From NCBI GenBank assembly GCA_022838965.1, contig JALHDK010000051.1, positions 1-11,035 on the forward strand: DNA of 11,035 nt, written 5' to 3'. Every line of letters starts with the position of its first letter. Position 1 is the stretch's first letter. This document shows, piece by piece, positions 5,539 through 11,035 of the stretch. A program made the translations under genes and the position numbers. Below the pieces are notes generated by a model. The model saw only the letters and a list, made by a program, of their open reading frames with translations. It was not told the DNA's origin and did no database searches. This stretch comes from Actinomycetales bacterium (GTDB lineage: Bacteria > Actinomycetota > Actinomycetes > Actinomycetales > Actinomycetaceae).

Positions 5539-6927
5539 ATGCCCACGACCCATGACCTGCGGGCCGCGTTCGCCCGCTCCCTGTCCGCCATGTACGGCCG
5601 GGAGGTGCCCGCCTACACCACGCTCGTGGAGGTCTCCACGGCCGTCAACGCCGATGTCATGGCAGCCGACCCCGAACGTGCCGAGCGGCTCGGCCGCATC
5701 GACCGCGTCACCGCGGAGCGCCACGGCGCCATCCGGGTGGGGACCGCGGGGGAACTGCGCGACGTCGCGCAGCTGTTCGCCGCGCTCGGCATGGAGCCGG
5801 TCGGGTTCTACGACCTGCGCGGGAACGACAGGGCCTCGCTCCCGATCGTCTCCACGGCATTCCGGCCCACCACCCGCGAGGCCCTCGCCCTCAACCCGTT
5901 CCGGGTGTTCACCTCCGTCCTCGTCACCGACGACCGCCGCTACTTCGACGAGGACCTGCAGGCCGACCTCGACGCCTTCCTCGCCCGGCGCACCCTCTTC
6001 GGCGAGGACGTCCTCGCCCTCGCCGCGCGCGCCGAGGACGCCGGCGGCCTGGACGACGACGACGCCCGCACTTTCCTCGCCCTCGCCACCGCCTGCTTCG
6101 AGCTGTCCGACGAGCCCGTGGACCGCGCCTGGTACCAGCGTCTCGCCGCGATCTCCGGGGTGGCCGCCGACATCGGCGGGGTCACCACCACCCACATCAA
6201 CCACCTCACCCCGCGAGTCCTCGACATCGACGACCTCTACCGCCGCATGACCGAGCGCGGGATCCGCATGATCGACGAGATCCAGGGCCCGCCCCGCTGG
6301 GAGGGTCCCGACGTGCTGCTGCGCCAGACCTCGTTCAAGGCGCTCGCGGAGCGGCGCCGCTTCCGTGAGGCGGACGGCACCGTCGTCGCCGGCGAGCTCA
6401 GTGTCCGCTTCGGCGAGGTCGAGCAGCGCGGCATCGCGCTCACCCCGACGGGGCGGGACATCTACGACCGCGCCATCGTCGAGATCGACGAACGCTCGGC
6501 CGGGGCAGCGGACCGCGAGGAGGTCAAGCGTCAGGTGTGGCGCGAGACGTGGCCCACCGACGAGGACGGCCTCGCCGCCCGCGGTCTCGCCTGGTTCGAG
6601 TACGCCGTCGCGCCCGAACGGCCCGCCGGTGACCCGCCCACCGACCTGGGCGCCCTCGTGGCGGGTGGCTGGCTCGTCCGGACGCCCATTGTGTACGAGG
6701 ACTTCCTGCCGCGCTCCGCCGCCGGGATCTTCGCGTCCAATCTCGACGACCTGGGCAGGCGGGACACGGCCCGCGAGGGTTCGCACCGCGACATGGCGTG
6801 GATGGCGGAACAGCTCGGCCGCACCGTCCACGATCCCATGGCCCTCTACGCCACCCAGGAGAAGGCGTCACTCGACGCCGCGGCCCAGGCCCTCGGTCTC
6901 TCCGCGATCACGGGAGGGGGACGATGA
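5539..6927 (+). CDS. hglS: 2-oxoadipate dioxygenase/decarboxylase (HglS/YdcJ family, DUF1338)
   Basis: A 462-residue protein of the DUF1338/YdcJ family. Its characterised member, Pseudomonas putida HglS, is an Fe(II)-dependent enzyme that converts 2-oxoadipate to D-2-hydroxyglutarate, using O2 and releasing CO2, in the D-lysine/aminoadipate pathway. The family active-site pieces are visible: ERHGAIRVGT with metal ligand H62 and substrate arginine R66 (the H-x-x-x-R of HglS), TTTHINHLTPRVLDID with H219/H222 supplying the second histidine ligand, and VRFGEVEQRGIALTPTGR with E293 or E295 as the acidic ligand. The N-terminal FARSLSAMYGREVPAY and NPFRVFTSVL are also family-like. No signal peptide or membrane segment; cytosolic. 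It lies between lat and the ALDH7 dehydrogenase, one base after lat and overlapping the dehydrogenase start by 4 bp (ATGA), so the three are almost certainly one lysine-degradation transcript. Exact ligand numbering is by motif, not structure. Confidence 0.87.
   Translation: MPTTHDLRAAFARSLSAMYGREVPAYTTLVEVSTAVNADVMAADPERAERLGRIDRVTAERHGAIRVGTAGELRDVAQLFAALGMEPVGFYDLRGNDRASLPIVSTAFRPTTREALALNPFRVFTSVLVTDDRRYFDEDLQADLDAFLARRTLFGEDVLALAARAEDAGGLDDDDARTFLALATACFELSDEPVDRAWYQRLAAISGVAADIGGVTTTHINHLTPRVLDIDDLYRRMTERGIRMIDEIQGPPRWEGPDVLLRQTSFKALAERRRFREADGTVVAGELSVRFGEVEQRGIALTPTGRDIYDRAIVEIDERSAGAADREEVKRQVWRETWPTDEDGLAARGLAWFEYAVAPERPAGDPPTDLGALVAGGWLVRTPIVYEDFLPRSAAGIFASNLDDLGRRDTAREGSHRDMAWMAEQLGRTVHDPMALYATQEKASLDAAAQALGLSAITGGGR
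6913..6917 (+). promoter_or_regulatory. Ribosome binding site GGAGG for the ALDH7 dehydrogenase
   Basis: GGAGG, within GGGAGGGGG near the end of hglS, ends six bases before ATG 6924. This start overlaps the hglS stop as ATGA, supporting coupled translation and rejecting the longer upstream in-frame extension. Confidence 0.75.
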
Positions 6928-8444
6928 GAACCCGGGAGGACCTCGTCGCCCTCGCCCGCGACGCGCTGCGGACGCTGGGGGTTCCGGACGACGTCGTCGC
7001 GAGCCGCGGCGAGGCCGTCCTCATGGCTCGCTCCCCCCTCGTGGACGCCGAGCTGTTCGGCGTCCACGCCACGGCCGACGTCGACGCCGCCGTCGACGCC
7101 GCCCACCAGGCCTTCCTCGAGTGGCGCCTCGTGCCCGCCCCCGTCCGCGGGCGGGTGGTCAAGCGTCTCGGGGAGCTCATCGGCGAGCACAAGGGAGTGC
7201 TGGCCGACCTCGTCACCATCGAGGTCGGGAAGATCCGCTCCGAGGCCCTCGGCGAGGTGCAGGAGATGATCGACATCTGCGATTTCGCCGTCGGGCTCTC
7301 CCGGCAGCTCTACGGGCGGACCATGCCGTCGGAGCGGGCCGGGCACCGGCTCCAGGAGGTGTGGCACCCGCTCGGCGTGGTGGGCGTGATCTCGGCGTTC
7401 AACTTCCCGGTGGCGGTGTGGTCCTGGAACACCGCGATCGCGCTGGTGTGCGGCGATCCGGTGGTGTGGAAGCCGTCCGAACTCGCCCCGCTGTGCGCCC
7501 TGGGCTGTGACGCGCTGCTGCGGCGGGCGATCGACGACGTCGGCGCCCCGCCCGGCATCCACCGCCTCGTGCTCGGCGGCCGCGAGGTGGGCGAGGCCCT
7601 CGTGGAGAACCCGCGGGTCGCACTCGTCAGCGCGACGGGCTCGACGCGCATGGGCCGGGAGGTCGGCCCGCGGGTGGCCGCCCGGTTCGGGCGCTCGCTC
7701 CTCGAACTGGGGGGCAACAACGCGGTGATCGTGACGCCGTCGGCCAACCTCGACCTCGCTGTCAGCTCGATCGTGTTCGCCGCGGCCGGGACGGCCGGCC
7801 AGCGCTGCACCACGATGCGCCGCCTGATCGTGCACGAGTCGGTGGCGGATGCGCTGGTGGCCCGGCTGGAGCGGGCGTTCGCCTCGCTGCCGGTCGGGGA
7901 CCCGTTCGCCGAGGGGACCCTGGTGGGACCGCTGGTGAACGGGCGGGCCTTCGCCGCCATGCAGGAGGCGCTCGCCTCCGCGCGGGAGCAGGGCGGCGAG
8001 GTGATCGTGGGCGGCGAGCGCGTGGACACGGGCGCGCCGGGGTTCTGGGTCCGGCCGGCGCTGGTGCGCGTGCCGGCCCAGGACGGCATCGTGCTGCGGG
8101 AGACGTTCGCGCCCATCCTCTACGTGCTCACCTATGCCGACTTCGACGACGCCCTCGCCCTGCACAACGGGGTGAGCCAGGGCCTCTCGGCGGGCATCTT
8201 CACCTCCGACCAGGCGGAGGCCGAGCGCTTCCTCGCGCCCGACGGCGCGGACACCGGCATTGCGAACGTGAATGTGGGGACGTCGGGAGCGGAGATCGGC
8301 GGGGCGTTCGGCGGCGAGAAGGAAACCGGCGGTGGGCGCGAGTCCGGCTCGGACGCCTGGCGTGCGTACATGCGCCGCTCGACCAACACGATCAACTACT
8401 CGGGCGTGGTCCAGCTCGCGCAGGGCGTCGACTTCGGCGGCTGA
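6924..8444 (+). CDS. amaB: Aminoadipate-semialdehyde / piperideine-6-carboxylate dehydrogenase (ALDH7 family)
   Basis: A 506-residue NAD(P)-dependent aldehyde dehydrogenase of the ALDH7 (antiquitin, AmaB/Pcd) type. It oxidises 2-aminoadipate 6-semialdehyde, in equilibrium with piperideine-6-carboxylate, to L-2-aminoadipate, using the direct product of Lat. Catalytic elements are all present: N160 in ISAFNFPVAVW, cofactor lysine K183 in VWKPSE, SATGSTRMG (236-244), general base E261 in LELGGNN, nucleophile C295 in AGQRCTT, and E393 in RETFAPILY. The family-specific C-terminal part, NVGTSGAEIGGAFGGEKETG followed by GGRESGSDAWRAYMRRSTNT, and the terminal INYS...LAQGVDF, mark it as ALDH7 rather than a succinate-semialdehyde or betaine-aldehyde enzyme. 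It is the last gene of the lat-hglS-amaB operon. Only 20 bp separate its stop from the end of a convergent gene, with just a 4-bp stem (GGGC-TGT-GCCC) in between. Confidence 0.93.
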   Translation: MRTREDLVALARDALRTLGVPDDVVASRGEAVLMARSPLVDAELFGVHATADVDAAVDAAHQAFLEWRLVPAPVRGRVVKRLGELIGEHKGVLADLVTIEVGKIRSEALGEVQEMIDICDFAVGLSRQLYGRTMPSERAGHRLQEVWHPLGVVGVISAFNFPVAVWSWNTAIALVCGDPVVWKPSELAPLCALGCDALLRRAIDDVGAPPGIHRLVLGGREVGEALVENPRVALVSATGSTRMGREVGPRVAARFGRSLLELGGNNAVIVTPSANLDLAVSSIVFAAAGTAGQRCTTMRRLIVHESVADALVARLERAFASLPVGDPFAEGTLVGPLVNGRAFAAMQEALASAREQGGEVIVGGERVDTGAPGFWVRPALVRVPAQDGIVLRETFAPILYVLTYADFDDALALHNGVSQGLSAGIFTSDQAEAERFLAPDGADTGIANVNVGTSGAEIGGAFGGEKETGGGRESGSDAWRAYMRRSTNTINYSGVVQLAQGVDFGG

Positions 8445-8464
8445 CCAGGGGCTGTGCCCGCGTC

Positions 8465-9382
8465 TCAGGGAATGTGCTCCCGTCCGGCCTCGATCCGGAA
8501 GAGGGTGGACAGACCTGCGAACACCAGCAGCCCGGGTCCGATGGTGAAGAGCAGCGCGCCGAGGTAGTGCCACCCGGAGACCTGCGGCGGGTCGGAGCGG
8601 AGGGCGGCCGCGCCGCCCGCCATGAGGTAGCTCGCCCACGCGCCCGCGACGGCCACCAGTCCGCCAAGCCACAGCGCCACGTCCCACCCGCGGGCGGCCG
8701 TGAAGCTGGGGGCGGACCGGCTGTGACGCGACCTGGTGTTCCAGGCGGCGCCCGTCCGCAGGACCACGAAGCCCGCCACCAGCCCCCAGAACGCGGCCAC
8801 GAGGTAGGCGGCGACGACGTCGGCGGGCCGGTGCCACGCCTCCACGAAGGTCGCGGCCCCCACCGTCGTGGCGAAGGCCGCGCCGAGCGCCGCCATGGCG
8901 GGCCTCCAGCGGGGGGCGACGACGAGGAACACGGCCACAACGGCGGCGGCCGCGAAGGTGGCGTGCCCGGACGGGAGCGAGTTGCCGGTGTAGTAGGGCA
9001 CGCCGTTGTCGAGGTGGGGGCGCACGAGGAGGACGTTCTTCAGGAGTTGGGTGGTGAGGTTGGCAGCCACGAACGACGCCACCGCGATCAGGGAGGCGAG
9101 CCAGCGGCGCCGCCAGACCGTGACCAGGAGGAACACGAGCACCGCCCCAGCCGCGATGATCTCGGGCAGCCGGGTGAGGACGGCGAGGGCCGGGCCCTGC
9201 AGTTCGTCGAAGCGCTCGGTGGCCGCCTCCAGCGCCACGAACTCTGCCAGCTGCCCTAGGGACGTGGTGACGAAGATGACATACACGGCGACAAGGAGAG
9301 CGGCCACGATCACCATCCCCGTCCCCCACAGCCACCAGCGGGCCGCCGGCGCGCGTGAGGCGGGGCGGTCGGGAACGGGCAT
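8465..9382 (-). CDS. PAP2-family membrane phosphatase
   Basis: A 305-residue polytopic membrane protein of the PAP2/lipid-phosphate phosphatase superfamily, whose members dephosphorylate lipid phosphates such as undecaprenyl pyrophosphate or phosphatidic acid at the membrane. Hydrophobic segments lie near residues 20-40, 73-90, 95-112, 140-157, 163-180, 188-208, 235-255 and 272-292. Superfamily motifs: K115 to R121-P122 (LLKNVLLVRPHL), P137-S-G-H140 (NSLPSGHATF) and H184 with D188 (EAWHRPADV). Two departures are visible: K and RP are separated by five residues, not six, and the arginine expected six residues before H184 is a threonine (T178). Such WHRPxDV forms do seem to occur in actinobacteria, so it may be active, but substrate is unknown. 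The ATG at 9382 is chosen because the sequence upstream is proline/basic-rich and non-coding in character. No good Shine-Dalgarno; CACAAT at 9389-9394 could be a leaderless -10. It follows the YhaN-like gene by 53 bp. Confidence 0.82.
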   Translation of the reverse strand: MPVPDRPASRAPAARWWLWGTGMVIVAALLVAVYVIFVTTSLGQLAEFVALEAATERFDELQGPALAVLTRLPEIIAAGAVLVFLLVTVWRRRWLASLIAVASFVAANLTTQLLKNVLLVRPHLDNGVPYYTGNSLPSGHATFAAAAVVAVFLVVAPRWRPAMAALGAAFATTVGAATFVEAWHRPADVVAAYLVAAFWGLVAGFVVLRTGAAWNTRSRHSRSAPSFTAARGWDVALWLGGLVAVAGAWASYLMAGGAAALRSDPPQVSGWHYLGALLFTIGPGLLVFAGLSTLFRIEAGREHIP

Positions 9383-9435
9383 GGTGACATTGTGCCGGAG
9401 CGCCTGCCCTGGAAGGGCCCACGGCACCGGCCCCG

Positions 9436-11035
9436 TCAGCAGACGCTCACCCGATCCAGTTCGATGATGCGGTGGCGCGGATGGGTGGCGAGGGTGGCGC
9501 GCGCCCATTCGGCCACCTCGGGCTCCTGGGCGAACAGGATGATCTGCCGTTCGGCGGAGAGACCCAGCAGCAGGTCGAGCACCCGTGCGGTGCGCTCCTG
9601 ATCAGCCTGCACCGTGACGTCGTCGAGCAGCAGCGGGCACGTCTCCCCCGTGGTGGCGAGATGGCGCGCCAGGGCCACCCGCAACAGCAGGTACACCTGT
9701 TCAGCCGTGCCGGTGGAGAGCCGCCCGGCGTTCCGCCAGTGCCGCTCCGGTCCGGTGACCCGCACCTCGAGGGTGGCCGGATCGACACTCGCATCGACGT
9801 AGCGGCCGGCCGTGATGATCGGGAGCCACTCGCGCAGCGTGCTCGCGAGCAGGGGCGCGATGTCCCGGTGCACCCTGTCCTGGGCGGCCGTCAGGAACTC
9901 CTGGGTCAGCGTCAGCGTGTCTGCGAGTTCGGTCACCCGGTCGAGTTCGCGCTGCGCCTCGGCAACCGCCTCCTCGGCCTGGGTGACGCTCGGGAGGGTG
10001 CGGGCACGTTCCGCGACGGCCCCGTCCGCGTTCTCCGCGGCGCCGAGCATGTCCTGGGCCCGCTCGTGTGCCTGCCGGGCGTTCTCCCGCGCGGCGCGGC
10101 AGACCTCCTCGGCGGCCGCGACGCCCACGCGGGAGGCGACCTCAAGGCCGGCGTGGCGGGCGGCCACGGCCGCCCGGTTGGCACGTTCGGTGGCCTCGCG
10201 CAGGAGGACGTCCGCGGCGAACACCGCCGCCGACCGGCTCGCGCTCAGGGCGACGGCCTCGCCATGATCCGCCGCGAGGTCCGCAAGCGTGCGGCCCTCC
10301 AGGAGGGCCTGCAGCTCGGCCCACCACCCCTGGCGCTGGGCGAGCGCGGCCATCTCCGCCTCCCGCATACCCTGCCACGCGCGGAGCGCCTCCACCAGCG
10401 AACCGGGTGGGTCATCCCCGCCACCGACTCCTGCCGCGGCGGCGACCTGCCGGAGCGTCCGCTCGGCTGCCGCGCGCCGTTCCGCGGCCTCGGCCGCAGC
10501 CTCCTCCGCCGCGAGGCGGTCCGCCAGCGCCTGCTCGAGGGCCGGCCGGCGCCGGGACTCCGCGTCCTGCGCGGCCCTCGCAGCGCAGTGGGCCGCGTAG
10601 AGCCGGACGAGGTCCGCGACGGGCGAGCCCGGATCCGGCAGCTCCCCCCTCGACACCAGGGCCGCACGCAGCCGGTCCTCGGCGGCTGCGACGTCCTGCG
10701 TGTAGGCCGCGTACGTGGCCGCCCAGGTCTCGTGGCGGTGTCGCTGCTCGATGGCCCGCTCCGCCGCGGCCGCCAGGTCCTGGAGTGCTGCCGGGTCGAC
10801 GGGCAGCCCCCACGCCCGGGCCTGCGCCTCGAGTTCCGCCCGCGCGGTGAGGGCCGCACGGGTGCTGGAGTCGTGCGCGGCAATCGCCGCCTCAAGCTCC
10901 ATCACCGTCCGCCGCGCCTCGGCTGCGACCCTGCCGGCCTGATCCAGGCGCAGCGCCGCCTCCTGCAGGTCGCGGGACGCCACGGTCACCCAGTCGTTCG
11001 CGGGGGGCGCGGCGGGCCGGAGGGCGACCGCCGCG
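9436..11035 (-). CDS. YhaN/SMC-like coiled-coil AAA ATPase, C-terminal part (cut by right edge)
   Basis: The frame is open to base 11035, giving the last 532 residues of a longer protein; the Walker A motif should lie beyond the edge. Numbering from the GTG at 10989: residues ~1-180 and ~250-380 are Ala/Glu/Arg-rich, with heptad character typical of long coiled coils. The C-terminal ATPase lobe has the ABC-type signature GRLSTGTAEQVYLLLRVALA (from ~422), a Walker B LLLDD (453-457) followed by VTVQADQER (D-loop region), and a strand QIILFAQE (482-489) with Gln where many ABC ATPases have the H-loop histidine. There is no CxxC zinc hook among its four cysteines, which favours the YhaN group over Rad50/SbcC. 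Such proteins usually act with an SbcD-like metallophosphoesterase in DNA processing; that partner would be expected upstream, outside the window. GTG 10989 is probably internal, not the true start. Confidence 0.8.
   Translation of the reverse strand, partial: AAVALRPAAPPANDWVTVASRDLQEAALRLDQAGRVAAEARRTVMELEAAIAAHDSSTRAALTARAELEAQARAWGLPVDPAALQDLAAAAERAIEQRHRHETWAATYAAYTQDVAAAEDRLRAALVSRGELPDPGSPVADLVRLYAAHCAARAAQDAESRRRPALEQALADRLAAEEAAAEAAERRAAAERTLRQVAAAAGVGGGDDPPGSLVEALRAWQGMREAEMAALAQRQGWWAELQALLEGRTLADLAADHGEAVALSASRSAAVFAADVLLREATERANRAAVAARHAGLEVASRVGVAAAEEVCRAARENARQAHERAQDMLGAAENADGAVAERARTLPSVTQAEEAVAEAQRELDRVTELADTLTLTQEFLTAAQDRVHRDIAPLLASTLREWLPIITAGRYVDASVDPATLEVRVTGPERHWRNAGRLSTGTAEQVYLLLRVALARHLATTGETCPLLLDDVTVQADQERTARVLDLLLGLSAERQIILFAQEPEVAEWARATLATHPRHRIIELDRVSVC

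Noticed and set aside
4290..5591. 433-codon minus-strand frame opposite lat
   Set aside because: A shadow of lat: low-complexity product, no family motif, and the plus strand encodes a full, motif-complete aminotransferase.
5464..6831. 455-codon minus-strand frame opposite hglS
   Set aside because: A Gly/Val/Asp/Glu-rich shadow of hglS with no recognisable domain or plausible initiation context.
8449..8459. GGGC-TGT-GCCC stem between amaB and the PAP2 gene
   Set aside because: A 4-bp stem without a U-tract; no support as a bidirectional terminator.
6846..9422. 858-codon open frame on the minus strand across the dehydrogenase and PAP2 genes
   Set aside because: It is antisense to a clear ALDH7 enzyme and overlaps PAP2 in another frame; the His/Arg/Gly/Pro-rich product has no domain character. 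Long antisense frames are expected in GC-rich coding DNA.

Overview
This is very GC-rich DNA with strong GC bias at third codon positions, SD-led and possibly leaderless starts, a GTG start, and 4-bp stop/start overlaps. It points to a high-GC Gram-positive bacterium (Actinomycetota). The gene families fit a Micrococcales-like soil or environmental actinobacterium, but I cannot place it more finely. Coding density is high: no gene-free stretch exceeds about 165 bp, and I see no RNA genes, mobile elements or CRISPR arrays.

Layout, left to right: (1) the first ~31 codons of an ATP-dependent DNA ligase, minus strand, running off the left edge; (2) a small four-helix membrane protein, minus strand, upstream of the ligase; (3) a 163-bp divergent intergenic region with repeated CTTCCCG/CGGGAAG half-sites; (4) a NarL/LuxR-type response regulator and, overlapping it by 4 bp, a multi-helix membrane histidine kinase (plus strand); (5) a convergent secreted protein resembling the GH25 lysozyme fold (minus strand) with a possible leaderless promoter; (6) a tightly coupled three-gene plus-strand operon, lat - hglS - amaB; (7) a PAP2-family membrane phosphatase (minus strand); (8) the C-terminal 532 residues of a YhaN/SMC-like coiled-coil ATPase (minus strand), running off the right edge.

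The most informative unit is the lat-hglS-amaB operon. By family knowledge, Lat removes the epsilon-amino group of L-lysine to give 2-aminoadipate 6-semialdehyde (cyclising to piperideine-6-carboxylate), the ALDH7-type dehydrogenase oxidises this to 2-aminoadipate, and the HglS/YdcJ (DUF1338) enzyme converts 2-oxoadipate to D-2-hydroxyglutarate. The operon therefore reads as a lysine catabolic route to central metabolism rather than the lat/pcd pair that feeds beta-lactam biosynthesis. The 2-aminoadipate transaminase that should link the two halves, and a D-2-hydroxyglutarate dehydrogenase, are not in the window. The two-component system next to a divergent small membrane protein looks like a self-contained signalling module. 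The ligase and YhaN-like ATPase at the two edges are probable DNA-repair genes whose remaining parts lie outside.
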